The notes: a model not told the origin generated them from the letters alone. Positions 46,986 to 58,478 are shown, numbered from the stretch's first letter. The stretch is 64,000 nucleotides of DNA from Bactericera cockerelli (GCA_024516035.1 CM044957.1:20402676-20466675); one strand, 5' to 3'. Made by a program: numbers and translations.

Positions 46986-47330
46986 GTAACTCCTTTCAGA
47001 ATTTTATTAAGTTTTCTGTACTCTTGAGGTCATGGAGAGTCCATTCATGTGTGTAAATTCTATAGTCCGTACTGATTTTTCCCTGGTTCCGCAAATTCAA
47101 AATATTTTTTCCGGGCGGACGGAAAAGCGGTAACTCCCATCAGAATTTCATGAAGTTTTTTTGCATTTCTGAGGTCAAGGGGCGTTCATACATGTGCAAT
47201 ACATGTGTGTAAATTCTATAACAAGCGAATCCATAGTGACTTATTCGTGGTTTCGCAAATTCAAAATGATTTATCCGGGTGGACGGAAAACAGGTAACAC
47301 CTATAAGAATTTTAATAAGTTTTCTAAAAC
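46945..47330. repeat. short tandem repeat, 3 units of ~142-164 bp
   Basis: CGCAAATTCAGAATGATTTT plus TCCGGGCGGACG recurs at about 46950, 47092 and 47257, each followed by GGTAAC.C and 'cagaattt.at.aagtttt'. Unit length differs by about 20 bases. Confidence 0.7.
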
Positions 47331-47764
47331 TAATTAGGGACAACCGTCGAACTTTGAAAATTTCCTGGCCAATTAAGTATCCAAATTGTGACTTATGAAT
47401 CCCTCGATTCAGTTTCAGCACAGGTGCAATATTGGGCCGTATTCAAAAGAAGGAAACGCTTTTGCCTTCGAAATCCAAAGGAGTTGCTTCGATCTATAAT
47501 AAAAAAAATTGAGGGTAATAAAGAGTGTTTTCTTTCATCAAAAATCAAAAGCTTTTCGGGAAGTAAAAGGTATATGTACATCATAAAGCTAAAAATAAAG
47601 CTTGCAAACATTTGCTTTGCTCACGAGCAAAGACTTTTTTTCTATGAATACGGCCCATTGATGTCGAACCCGTTATTATCAACTTTGTGTGAAGGTCATA
47701 TGGCTTTTGTGTTATCTTTTCAAAAATATTTTTTTTTTTCTGGCGATTCTTGTTGTTTAATATT

Positions 47765-48240
47765 CAGGTAGCGTAAGGATCCGTTGGTTCGAATCCCACC
47801 CAGTGCATGAATTCTTCCTCATTAATTTGAGTTTGTGACCACATAATAATAGGACTCTAGGGTTAGGTGGTAGTAAATGTTTTAAGCATTAACCTCGCCT
47901 CGTGGTTACCTTCCACTAAAGAGTGTTATTATTATTATCTAAATTAGACCGGTCACTCATCTAGGTACTCCTTGACAGAGTTCTCTAAACTAAACTTGTT
48001 TTCTGTTTTACCATACAGCGTAAAAATGAATTTTGTATAGAAAGAAGCCACGGGACTTGAAAATTTGTTCGCTAAAGCCGATATTGTTCCTTATAGCCGA
48101 TGTTTGTCATAAACGATACCAATGTTAATTTTCCATAAGAGTCCAAGGGACCGGAGATTTTGTTTGCTAGAGCCGATTGTTCGTTATAAACGATTTCTAC
48201 TGTATACAATGTTCTACTTATAAAGTGTTTCTTAATAATA
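47765..48240. other. SINE fragments and pogo-like remnant
   Basis: A tRNA-like phrase (GTTCGAATCCCACC) at 47790 with a tail ATTATTATTAT (47930) is a SINE remnant. 48015-48210 holds a degenerate TTGTTCGCTAAAGCCGATAT repeat of the kind found at pogo-type element ends. No gene. Confidence 0.45.
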
Positions 48241-48244
48241 ATAC

Positions 48245-48375
48245 TGCACCAGACTTACATTGAAGTGAGCTGGGTTCGAATTCCGGCGGAATTAGACTTT
48301 TTATTTCTGTATTTTGGATGTTACGTGGTTCACTAATATCTTGTGAGGAAAAATGAGTATTGGTAGATACGACTA
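48245..48375 (+). repeat. tRNA-SINE fragment, family of 3926
   Basis: GCTGGGTTCGAATTCCGGCG and TTGTGAGGAAAAATGAGTAT match the SINE at 3926-4224; head start and tail are lost. Confidence 0.6.
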
Positions 48376-48487
48376 CTAGTGGAATAACGAAAATAAATGA
48401 ATATGTTACTTGGAAAAAGATAATGTGATCAGGTATTTCGTCAACCTATCGATTTAAGTTGTGATGTAACATCACAAATAAATCAGA

Positions 48488-48712
48488 TAGAGCCAGCGTC
48501 GATGGCGCGTTGAATTCATGTTCTCGTGGGATCACCGAAGTTAAGGAACGTCCAGCGAGGTGAAGACTTCGTGATGCTGACATTCCGGCCCAACCGAGGC
48601 TGGCTGAGGTTAAAGTGGGTAGCAGGTTTGTGAGTTTCCTATGAATGGAGGGTAACACCCCCGTCGTAATATGACCCTGCAGTTGAAAGCGACGTTCAAC
48701 CCAAATTAAAAA
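48488..48712 (+). mobile_element. 5S-rRNA-headed SINE (SINE3 type)
   Basis: Head GCCAGCGTCGATGGCGCGTT, GAATTCATGTTCTCGTGGGA, TCACCGAAGTTAAGGAACGT then body GAGGCTGGCTGAGGTTAAAG, GAATGGAGGGTAACACCCCC and GCAGTTGAAAGCGACGTTCA. Same family as 12044-12286. Confidence 0.85.
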
Positions 48713-48968
48713 GAAAACGAGATAGGTAAATGCTACCTTTGTCCTAAAATAAGGAGGGTACAGTAAAAATATTTTTTTTTCAGATACTTGATTAAAAGAT
48801 ACAAATAATATTTTTTATTATTATTTAGGATACCTATTAAAAATGACAAAATATTATTATTTTTTTCAACATAATTTCTACACTATATTTATAATTCTAA
48901 TTAATTATAATATAGCAAAGAAATGTTATAAAAGATATCAGGTTTTGTATCTAATTTATGAAAGTGAT

Positions 48969-49241
48969 TCATTGGTGCATAAATGGGTGATTTATAGGAT
49001 AATTATTGTTTCGAGAATTTGGCAGAGCAAAGAAAGTGGATGAATTGGGATGCAGTCCTGGGATGGGTACTTTAATGTTAATATTAGACACAAGATATGG
49101 GTTGTCTATGTCATTATTTAGTATTTTTTTAATAAGATTTATCAGGGTCTCGTTAAATCTTGTGTTTACTGAGTCAATGGGAAGATTTTCTCTGAGTGTC
49201 TCATAATTGATGTCAACTACATCACAAACGGTAAAGACCAT
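48969..49241 (-). CDS. 90-codon ORF, unrecognised
   Basis: Begins with a true ATG (49241) directly after an in-frame stop and ends TGA. The composition is protein-like, with few low-complexity runs: an N-terminal half with a helical look (TLRENLPIDSVNTRFNETL, NLIKKILNN) and a Pro/Asn-rich C-terminal half (KVPIPGLHPNSSTF). No signal peptide or membrane segment. I do not recognise the family. It could be a short gene, a terminal exon, or chance; it lies about 1 kb beyond the 3' end of the BRCT gene on the same strand. Confidence 0.3.
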   Translation of the reverse strand: MVFTVCDVVDINYETLRENLPIDSVNTRFNETLINLIKKILNNDIDNPYLVSNINIKVPIPGLHPNSSTFFALPNSRNNNYPINHPFMHQ

Positions 49242-49244
49242 TTA

Positions 49245-50200
49245 ATTTATGAAACAGGTATCTCACGAATTTCTTATGGATTCTATTTAACTTTCAATAA
49301 ATAAATGTCTATTGTAAATTAGTTTGCCCAAAAATTTTTCTTCGTCAGATGTCTTGCTTGTCCTTCAGGTTCTATTAGACCATTCAAAATTAAGGTTATC
49401 TCTTGAAAGATGTTCGTCTTCCCAAAGTAAATACGTAGATACGTAGATATATATAAAAAGGTTTTTTTCTTTCTTTCTTGGCGTTGCAAAATTAGCGTTT
49501 TGTTTGATTCTCGAATATTGCCAGCACAATTTATAAATCACAAATTCGTTAAAAAGGCTATCTATTTGCTAAATAAATAAAATACAGAAGTAAAATCACT
49601 TTCAAGAAATATTATGTGTCTTCACAAATAACAAAAATACCGATGAGAAATCACCGGCAGTCGTAAAGTGACCGATTTCTGACACTTCAAACTTTCAACA
49701 AATTTCATTCACTTTTAGGGACAGCTGATTGTAAATGCAAAGAAAAACGTTATTGACTTATATTTATATATTCATCTTTGTGGCTGAAATGGGAAATTGT
49801 TGTGATCGACTGCCTTCTGCTCATGCGCTGAGCAGCGCTCAAGACTTGTGAGAAGCGTTCAAGACTTAAGTTCAAAATAAATTCTGTCTCTGTGGCTGAT
49901 TCACTGGGCATGCGTATCCGGACAACCGTCACTAAATTCGTTCAAGGGTCGTTCAAAATTACGGGCTCAAGTGTATAGATAAATAGTAGCACTGTAAGAT
50001 GGATAACTAGGACTATAAGTATTTATGAGATACTTGTTTAATACAAGGTATGGAATGAGCTGATTTCATTCATTTCTTCTTTTCGTTACTTTGGGGATTT
50101 TAAGGACCCCAAAAACCAAAAAGATTATTTAGATTGAATTACCTTCGCGCACGAGTGCATGTCATTAGTAGGTTTTTAAACACACTTTTTAAGAGTATGT
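49245..50200. other. intergenic, nothing recognised
   Basis: AT-rich stretch between the orphan ORF and the BRCT gene's stop codon. It should hold the BRCT gene's 3' UTR. No repeat family matched within the window. Confidence 0.4.
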
Positions 50201-50209
50201 AATAATATT

Positions 50210-50586
50210 TCACAAATCAATTCCCAGTTCTGCCGTATCATATGAAGCTACACAGTTAAACAAGTTCTTATAGTTGATACTTCGACACTTGAACACCGTG
50301 TATAGCTTCTGCTTGTATGCTGGCGTAATTAAAGGCTCCTCATTTTCACCGTACATAAAGATCTTTGTATAATGAACTTGACCTTTAGAAGTTATTTCAG
50401 AGGTATCTGTATTAGGGGCAACGTAAGAATTGAATAATTTGATGTCTGGTAACATAATGCCTCCGTTTTGAATAACGAGGAACTCCAAGAGGGATGACAG
50501 ATAGGGATCTTTCTCAATTGAAAAGAAGACAAAATTTTCCAAGAGGCTGCCCTGATGAAGATAGCTTCGGCTAGGACCATTTGAAC
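50210..50586 (-). CDS. BRCT gene exon 3 (second BRCT and stop)
   Basis: Acceptor ATGTTATAG/GTTCA, 125 codons including the TAA. GPSRSYLHQGSLLENFVFFS to ELGIDL forms the second BRCT. Confidence 0.75.
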
Positions 50587-53500
50587 CTATAACATGAAGA
50601 AACAAATAGTTTTACTTTTGATATTCTTTAAAAGGCGACAGCACTTAAGAGTATGACATGGTTTCGGTGAAATCATTAGCAGTACACTGTTGCTTCTGTT
50701 TAGACACTGTCGCACGCGACGCTGTAACAGGAGAATAATTTCTACAAAAAGTGTTTCAATTCTAATTACTTTCAATAAAATTAGGTTTCTTCCTTTGTGA
50801 TTAGGAATAAAGGAGGTAAAAAATCTGGAGTCGAAGAAAATGGACAGAGCACAAATTTGGATCTAGGCGCTATTGCATTCTGACGTCTATTAGATGTCTG
50901 AAGTGATTTATGGAAGATACAGAGTAGGTCAAATTTGGTACAGAAACTATAATAAAAAAGCTCCAGTACAGTGAAAACAGAAACTAAATCAAAAGTATCC
51001 TATGAACTTTAATACAATTGGTTAGTAATAAAAAGTATAAATTCTGATGTGTGAATGTAATTCCTGATCTGCGACTTTTGTGAATGATCTACCTATTTCC
51101 TTGTGTAAAATGTCCCAGGCCAGTATATTTATACCACAGTTCATGGGCCACTTCTGTTAAAATTCAGCCAAATTTGAATTTTCGGTCGTGATTCAGGAGC
51201 GTTTTTTTGAGGTTTTTGTATCTTGCGTTACATGATCTTTAAACCATAGCGTGTAGATTTAAGAAGTGTGGAAACCACCCCCCGCCGGCCTACATCGTGG
51301 CGTCCTCAGCGCTAGTATCGCAAAGGAGTCTCCTCACCCGTATCAATTGTAAACATAAATATATCAAATGTAAACATAAACATAAATAGACCGCGAGAAA
51401 AATTCTACTCATTTGCCCATGCAACTGGGGTTCGTTTCCTCACTTCTTAATTCTACACGCTATGTTTAAACTAATATGACTGAGCTTTCACTTCTAACAG
51501 TTTATAAAATAACAGAATAAGTTATTTTATAAACTAGTGCTACGCAAACTTGCTATCGTAAAAGTACTCACAATTTTGATCCAACCAACTGAATTTGAAG
51601 GGAAATATTTTTGACATACATACATGAAGTCACAACTTACCTACTTACCATGATTTCTTGAAGCAAAAAGCCCCACTGCAAATTCAGCTTGTATCATAGT
51701 CCATCGCTGAATCTACCCTTATAATATTTGCATCTAGTCGTGGGACACCCTGTATATAAAATGTATAGTGAACAAAATCCTTTGTTTTTTAAAGCGCTTT
51801 TAGCTATTTTTTAAAAATAAAAAATGTAATGAGAAAAAAGTTACCTGAGCTGTCAAGTGGCATGAATTTCTTCTCTATGTTCACGATATCCTTTTGTTCA
51901 CAGCATTGCTTCAGAAAATCTGTGTTTACAATGCACACATGAAGGGATATAGCTTTTAGAAACTTGGGTGTTCTCTTGAGAACTTTCTTTTCTTCGTCCA
52001 CTCCCACAATGAGGAAGTCAGTTTGCTGATTTACATCAGAATCAATAACAGGATTGTACAACTCAATGAACTCATCAAGATGTTGATTCTCATCACCTTC
52101 TAAACTTGAAATAACAATTTTCAAATTATGCTTATCTATCTTTTGACATTTTTGTGTTATAAGTGGTTCTTCAGTAATTTCTAGTTCTTTTGATTTGAGA
52201 TTTTGCGTATTAATTATAATATTTTTACAAGTGGTTTCAAAATTCATATTGCTTTCATTTTTATCTAGGTATTCAGATATTGACTTCTCATCTACTTCCA
52301 TTGGTTCTACATCTCTCTTAATCAGCAGGCTTTCTTTAAATTCACAATTTTTATATTGATTTTTACAATTTGCATTTTTTACTTGTACTCCTTGAACACT
52401 ATTTGATTTCTCTTCTTTCTGCAAGTTACACGTACTTTGCATTTTTTTTGGTGGAGTTGCACCAACAAAATCATCTGGGTCACTGTATTCCTCACTTGGG
52501 TCTCCCATTTCAGCATTTTCTTTATTTTCTTGTGAAAACAGCAATGGTGATGAGTTTATTTTTCTTGGGAGGAGAAAATCATCAACAGAAGATTCTATAA
52601 ATTCAGTATCTGTATCTATAACCTTATTTTGGCATTTGAGAAGAATTTCGCCAAAATTTTCACTTTCTTGAATAAAACTATTTTTGGATTGAGAAATCAA
52701 ATCAAATGGAAAAGTGTTACAGTCATCTGAAGCTTTAATATTTTTCTTGGTCTTTATGTCTCCTTCTTTACCATTTCTTTCTTCAAAACATTCAGGTATT
52801 ACATATTTGTCACATGTTTTATCCTTCTCCTTGTTAATTACAAATGATACATCATTAAATGGACTGAAACTTAAATCAGTTTGAACACTTTGATTGATGT
52901 TTTTGGCTCTATTATTTAAATATTGATCTTTTTTCATGCAAACTTTAGTAGATTTTGTAGTTACATCTCGAAGGACTTTGCTTTCCCCATTTTCAATGTT
53001 GATTTGGAAATTCTTCACTAACGATGTAAACTTGTTGATAACTTGATCAACACTTACATTAACATTACAACAGCTTTGACATAATGTTCCTAAAAAAGAT
53101 TAAACCAAAATATCATTAAATTGATTCCCGAATGAAGCTTAAAATATTCAGTCCTCTATTAGGACCTAGTGTCACAATAATTCTACAAGTTACATCTCAA
53201 TTTACAATTTAGACAGGTGAAACTGAAAATTAGCAAAAACTAACTGCTAATATGTATAGTGTAGTATCTTTGGCTTTTAAAAATGCAAGTTTTGGTGAAG
53301 TTTTGATTTTTGGTATGCTACTTTCTTTTCCTCGTCCTCCTAATCTGGTCAACCAAATTTGTTTTTTTTTTTTTCACGCACTTACTTGTCATGCAGTCTA
53401 CTTTCCTGCTTCATAAGAGGTTTCAGATTCCTTCATTTTCAGAGCAGTAGTGTTCAATCAAAACTACTAACTTTTCACATTGTACCATAGAACCCGGGTT

Positions 53501-54575
53501 CTGACATTTGCAAATTAGTTTTAGAAGAAGAGCTTATGGAGCAAGTTGCGTACAGCGCGTATCCTACCAACGGATCAAAAAAGAAATCAAGCCAATCAAA
53601 TGAACACAACCGGAAGACGGAGAACATGAAGTGCAAAAAACAAGGTTAGATGTAGGTGCTCCACCTCGCCCTCGCTCACGTTGACGCGACTTTTGAACCA
53701 CTTCCCGATTTCTTATTTGTAAAAAATATACACCGTTGAGTTCAGAATTTATTATAGTTTCATTTCATGAGTTAGATGAAAAACCTGTTATGGGTCAATT
53801 TTTGGTCCAGTAATCTTAAAGTTTTCAATTTACTGGCCAAAAATCGTTTAGAACATTATTTTACAGGCAAACTGCGGTTGCATGATGATACAGTTTCTAA
53901 AACATACTGTAACTTGTCAAATTTTCTATACAAAGGAACAACAAGTAAAGAATCAGTAAAAACTTAAATTTCAATAAATGTGAATCAAAATTTCTTTAAA
54001 CTTAAGGAAAATACAAATTTTCTAGGTATTTCTAAGAATTAATGCAATGCATAAATTTTAGGAGAAACTAGAGTTTCCTAGGAACTTTGCAATGTTTCTA
54101 GAGCACTCAGGAACTTCTGAGAAATTCTAGAACTTCCTGAAATTGGGAAGTTTTTGCAACATATACAACAATGTGAAACATTCACAAGGAACAATAAAGT
54201 AGATTGTAGTGGTTTGTTGAGGCTCATTCCTTTTGATTGCTACAGGAGTGAAGTCCAAAACTTCATATGTGACATCATATAGACCACTTTTTAGCAGAAA
54301 CACTTTTACATTTTTTTTTTTTGCAAATATAGTCACCAGTGGTGGAATTTCAATTATTTTCGAGGGATAAGGAAAATTGTCTGATATTCACACCAGTTTA
54401 ATATCTTTGTATTATAATATTTACCTGTGAGCTGATCAACATTTTTATTTCTCAACCTGCTACAGTATTGACAAACAAATCGAGGGTCCTTGCTAACAAC
54501 TTCTCTGCTGTGACATAAAATCATGTCATGATATTTGAATCTGTCAATGACAGATTTTGACTGCTTTTGAGACAT
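50210..54575 (-). CDS. BRCA1/BARD1-like protein: RING-like N terminus, tandem BRCT C terminus
   Basis: Three coding exons, 54575-54425, 53089-51845 and 50586-50210, join in phase (both introns phase 1, GT/AG) into about 590 aa. The N terminus has two Cys pairs, CQYCSRL and CQSCCNVNV, then a helix (VINKFTSLVKNF), which resembles the second half of the BRCA1 RING; the first-half CPIC/CxH residues are not evident, so the RING is degenerate or a simpler zinc fold. The middle is acidic and disordered-looking. From about residue 390 lies a tandem BRCT: VISSLEGDE, LKRTPKFLKAISLHVCIV (compare R-T-x-K in BRCA1), NGPSRSYL, then the second repeat with LVIQNGGIMLPD and a final NLFNCVASYDTAELGIDL. No ankyrin repeats, so BRCA1-like rather than BARD1-like. 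Such proteins bind phosphopeptides in DNA-damage signalling; function here is inferred. A 5' UTR intron is likely (acceptor just before 54602). Confidence 0.65.
51243..51465. mobile_element. TTAA-flanked MITE in BRCT gene intron 2
   Basis: TTAA at 51239-51242 and 51466-51469; ends ACCATAGCGTGTAGATTTAA and TTAATTCTACACGCTATGT, with GAAGTG continuing the arms to about 30 bp. Confidence 0.72.
51845..53089 (-). CDS. BRCT gene exon 2 (linker and first BRCT)
   Basis: 1245 bp, acceptor TTTTTTAG/GAACA, donor AGCTCAG/GTAAC. Opens with TLCQSCCNVNVSVDQVINKF and ends in the first BRCT repeat. Confidence 0.75.
54335..54400. repeat. interspersed repeat family A, short fragment
   Basis: AGTCACCAGTGGTGGAAT and GAGGGATAAGGAAAATTGT match the right end of family A. 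It lies just inside intron 1 of the BRCT gene. Confidence 0.6.
54425..54575 (-). CDS. BRCT gene exon 1 (zinc-binding segment)
   Basis: ATG at 54575, 50 codons plus one base, donor CTCACAG/GTAAAT. Carries FVCQYCSRL. Upstream a CCAG/GT junction at 54603/54602 suggests a spliced 5' UTR. Confidence 0.65.
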
Positions 54576-54601
54576 GATTAATTAAAGGTTAAACCAATGT
54601 A

Positions 54602-55090
54602 CCTGGAAATAAAAAGCATTAAATTAGAGATTAATTAGGTAATATATAATTCATCAGTGATAAAAATAAAGTTAAGGAATGATTTGCATGCACTGTATGT
54701 CTAAAGCATTAGAAAAAAATAGGTATAATAACAACCAAACCCTTTTTATGACTTAATTATATTATTATTAAGTACTTTTCATGTAAGATGTTCTCCATGT
54801 AGTGTTGTTTTTTTTACTTGATCAACTAATTTTCAACATTATCGGTACCTAACAGAAAGAGAAAAAATTAAAAGACTTGGTAGGCCAACTCCAGATATAA
54901 ATCCAAATCTAAAAGTGTTATTCAAAGGAGAGAAAATTACAAGGAAGTTCTACAAGAACATTTATGACTGATACCATTGAATCTGTGGATGTGAGTCTAA
55001 AAATTTATTATTCTGTTCCACTTCTCTTCAGAAGCTTGGTCCAGATGAAGCATGGACTAAAAATAGTGTTGGAGACCTTGGCCACCTCTC
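54602..55090. other. upstream region of the BRCT gene
   Basis: AT-rich; probably contains its promoter and 5' UTR exon, neither of which could be placed. Nothing else recognised. Confidence 0.35.
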
Positions 55091-55094
55091 TCTC

Positions 55095-55095
55095 T

Positions 55096-55128
<33 letters not shown>

Positions 55129-55600
55129 ATGGATTGACAGTTGAGACTACTGCCAGTAGTCTAGAGATCCTGAGTTCAATCCCCAGTTGGGGCAGACTTT
55201 TTGAAAAAAATCTGTTCAGGTTAATGTGGGTAGCTGGTACAATTCCCAGCAAATGGAGGGTGAAATCCCCGTCCTGACTATCTGTCATGGTAGCTCAAAG
55301 GTCAAGGCAGCATTCTGTGAATCCAGGGGTTGTGTGTTCTGAATATAACTGTGGCATGACATGTTATCCTCCCATTAGAGATTTTTACCACATAATAATG
55401 CGTCTTGGCCTTACTGCTTGAATAATGGGACTTGATAGTCCTAATTGGGCAGTATAAATAAGGCAATATTATTATTATGTCGCAATCAGGACATTAAACC
55501 CAAATAGAATCAAATAGTCACAATAGATCTAATGTGGTTGCAGTGTTGTTTACAAGAGTTTCACTGAAAACCCTACAACCAGATAATAATCTCAAAAATT
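55095..55600 (+). mobile_element. SINE within SINE
   Basis: A poly(A) run is at 55099-55126. A family-2774 SINE follows (55128-55282: TGAGTTCAATCCCCAGTTGG, TTCCCAGCAAATGGAGGGT). It is interrupted after 'ctgactatctgtc' by a third-family SINE (55283-55480: GGTAGCTCAAAGGTCAAGGC to ATAAATAAGGCAATATTATT). The first SINE then resumes (55488-55600: CAGGACATTAAACCC, CACAATAGATCTAATGTGG, AAAACCCTACAACCAGATAA). Confidence 0.8.
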
Positions 55601-56129
55601 GCTTATGAAATATCTATCATGAGTTCTGACTGAAAAGTGAACTTCTGAAACCCACAAACCGGATCTGGTCAAGACTCACCTGCTGGGACACAGCTCATGT
55701 ACTAATGTGATCAATTTCCACCAATCTCAGAGCTCCAAATTGATCAAGTGACGCTAAATCTACATCAGCTAGGAACCATCAGTCAAGTCTCGACTCGGCC
55801 ACAAGTCTTTGGTTTCTACTAGTAAATTAGATATTATGTTGATAATTTACACTACTTGAGTCAATTTTCAAGTTAATATAGTTGAACTTAACTTCAGGTT
55901 CAAAATTATCAGTTAGCTAGCATAGTAATCATTATAATATGGGAATAGTCGATGTCGATTTCACATTTGAAAATGCAAATTCAAAAATTTCCGCCATGTA
56001 TTAAGCCGCATTTCTCTTTTGGATTAAAAAAAAAAAAATAGTTCGGTTTTTTCCAATTTAAAATACGTTTGAAAGAAAAATACGTTTCTTCCAATTTTTA
56101 GTACCAAGTGTTAAAACACGTTGTTCTAC
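55601..56129. other. intergenic, nothing recognised
   Basis: AT-rich; no ORF, repeat or RNA gene supported. Confidence 0.4.
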
Positions 56130-56480
56130 AGGGTGGACCAAAAAAATGTTTACACCCGTAAATGGTAGATTACCTACGGACTATATTTCCAGCCCGGATC
56201 TGCAATCCGTTTTTTCGGATTCGCCTTCGTAACTGCACAAAGTATTTTTTGCATCTTTCCGAAAAAGTCCGACTTTGGCTTATTCTTCAGGTCAGTGCTT
56301 TGTTCATGTTTGAAATGAGTTGATTCTGAACAATTCTGTAGAAAGCCAACAAAATTTCGATATTTCTAGCTACACTACTTTGTTTTTTACGGTTTGGTTT
56401 GGCATGTTTTTTTACAGCTGAATATAAAAAAACTCACATGTAAGTTTTTTTCACTTTGAAACACTCAACTTTTTCCCGAA
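56130..56480. repeat. interspersed repeat family C (copy 2)
   Basis: Begins TACAGGGTGGACCAAAAAAA and matches 15560-16040 in order (TTTCCAGCCCGGATCTGCAA, ACGGTTTGGTTTGGCATG). Confidence 0.65.
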
Positions 56481-57089
56481 TAAATTTTGACACGGACACT
56501 AGCAAGTTTGATAAAATTTGGCGGCCACCCCGAGGATTCTAAAAATTATTTTTACGAATTTTTATCGCGTGATCTTCTGGAAAAAAATAATCAGATGTTT
56601 GCCAAAATTTCTTCAAAAATCTTAAGAGTTTTTTTTTTTATCTGTAGACTGTGTAAGGGCGTCTTGTATTGTTTACAAGTTTGTTTACATTGCTTTTATT
56701 TGAATACCGCTATCTCACATGCCTTCATCAGTCAGTTTAGGAAAAATCAAATAATAATTTTCGTGCTGTTCAGATTGTCATCAGTGGTGTTAGCTCGATG
56801 TGGTAGTGCTAAGAGTGTTAGTCGTAAGACCGCGGTTCAGTTCTCGGCAATCCACATAATATAAACTATCAAAAAAATCACATGTTTGTGAATATTTTAT
56901 TCATACCTGCATCTGTCCTGTAGTAACATCAACAGCTTATGATATTTTTGGGGATAATACCATCTGTAAATTGAGTTAATATATCAGATACTATTGGTAG
57001 CATAATACACATAATTATTATTCATGTAAGTCCCTGAGGGACTGCCTTGATAATGTAAGGATGGTTTTTCTTATGCTCCATATATACAG

Positions 57090-57580
57090 TATACAGGGTG
57101 GTCCATAAACATGGTGACAACGGCCTACTGATGATTCATTGGACCATTTCCAACAAAAAATATACCTATGCAAAAAGGTCGATCTCTCTTGGTTTCGAAG
57201 ATAACCGCCATTTTGTAGTTCTTTTGAAGAAAACAGACTTGCCCTCAGTTCTAGTGCAATAACTTTTATTTCACTACATCTTGGAAAGAAATCGATTTTA
57301 TTTTTATAATCTGCCCAATATTTTCCATCTAAAATCATCATCGCAATATGCTAGAAATAAACCCTTACCTGTTTCTAAGAGACAAACTGATCCAGAGTTT
57401 GGTGGTTGTAGTTTTTCCGCCACACTTTGTAGTTGATTTACTAGAATTTTTTCCCGGGTGGAAATCTGGCAATATTTTGTAAAAACATGTCTGTTTTGTT
57501 TCCTAACATTAGACACCACGATCATTGAAATCGGACTTGTGAAACCGGAGAAAAAACATTGAAATGTTCAGAAAACGTCA
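57090..57580. repeat. TA-type element remnant
   Basis: Starts TATACAGGGTGGTCCATAAA, a typical end of TA-inserting DNA elements. Sequence to 57580 has no ORF with motifs but adjoins the transposase remnant, so it may be that transposon's 3' part. Confidence 0.4.
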
Positions 57581-57586
57581 TGAGCC

Positions 57587-57880
57587 CTACAGAACCACTT
57601 TCATCCAACTGTTCCAATTCTCAGAAATTGTTGATACTGGCGTCCTCCGTGCTCGATGCACAGGTTGCATCTTCGTCACATACTTTCTGATATTTCTGAA
57701 TATGTTTCTAATCTCTTTGAACCGTTCGAAAGCTACAGTAATTCTGGCAACAAGGTCTTCGTGGCTGTCCACAGGGGTTTCATAAACCAAGTCTTTAATG
57801 AAGCCCCATACACAAAAATCTACTGGATTTTGTTCGGGGGACCTGGCTAGCCATGGGTTGGGCCCTCCGAGACATACACA
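57587..57880 (-). pseudogene. Tc1/mariner-type transposase, C-terminal remnant
   Basis: LARSPEQNPVDFCVWGFIKD and LVYETPVDSHEDLVARI match the end of the DDE catalytic domain of mariner-like transposases (motif SPdl.PlDf.lWG.lK). The upstream part has been replaced by a CT microsatellite and a MITE. Confidence 0.72.
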
Positions 57881-57885
57881 CACAC

Positions 57886-57887
<2 letters not shown>

Positions 57888-57942
<55 letters not shown>

Positions 57943-57947
57943 GTCTC

Positions 57948-57980
<33 letters not shown>
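57888..57980. repeat. (CT)n microsatellite
   Basis: About 90 bases of CTCTCT with rare T or G interruptions, between the transposase remnant and a MITE. Confidence 0.95.
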
Positions 57981-57987
<7 letters not shown>

Positions 57988-58338
57988 CAGGGTGTCCCAC
58001 CAAACTTGGACACCTCAAATTACTCGGCCCCTGAAAGAGTGTTATTCAAGATTTAGAAAAAAAATTGGTCGAAAAAAAACCACCCTGTATGTAATATTTT
58101 TGTTTAAAAAAGTACTCAAGAATCATTTAGAAGTAAAATTATCAAATAAAATTCAGGTCGATCCATTTAAAAATCGAAAGTTGACACCTCAATTTCTGAC
58201 TTTTGAACCACCCTGTATAAAAAAAATTTCATAACTGAAACCGCATAATTAGCACATGTACTCTAGATTTTTTTATTTCTCAAAAACTCTTTCAGGGGCC
58301 GAGTAATTTGAGGTGTCCAAGTTTGGTGGGACACCCTG
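57988..58338. mobile_element. TA-flanked MITE, 351 bp
   Basis: Ends CAGGGTGTCCCACCAAACTT and its complement; inverted arms of about 60 bp extend through GGACACCTCAAATTACTCGG and CCCCTGAAAGAG. TA duplication at 57986-57987 and 58339-58340. A half copy is at 15239-15297 and a trace of the end (GTGGGACACCCTGTATATA) is at 51739. Confidence 0.88.
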
Positions 58339-58344
58339 TATATA

Positions 58345-58447
58345 TCAAACCTGTGTGTGTGTGTGTGATGTGGTGTGTGTGGGTGTGGGTATGTGGATCA
58401 GTGGGTGATGTGTGGGTGGGTGATTTGTGTAGGTGTGGGTGATGTGG

Positions 58448-58478
<31 letters not shown>

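Noticed and set aside
47388..47771. 127-codon ORF
   Set aside because: Composition is AT-driven (Lys, Phe, Ile runs), no motif, no splice context, and no matching frame elsewhere.
57798..58056. Serine/leucine-rich ORFs
   Set aside because: Direct translation of a (CT)n microsatellite.
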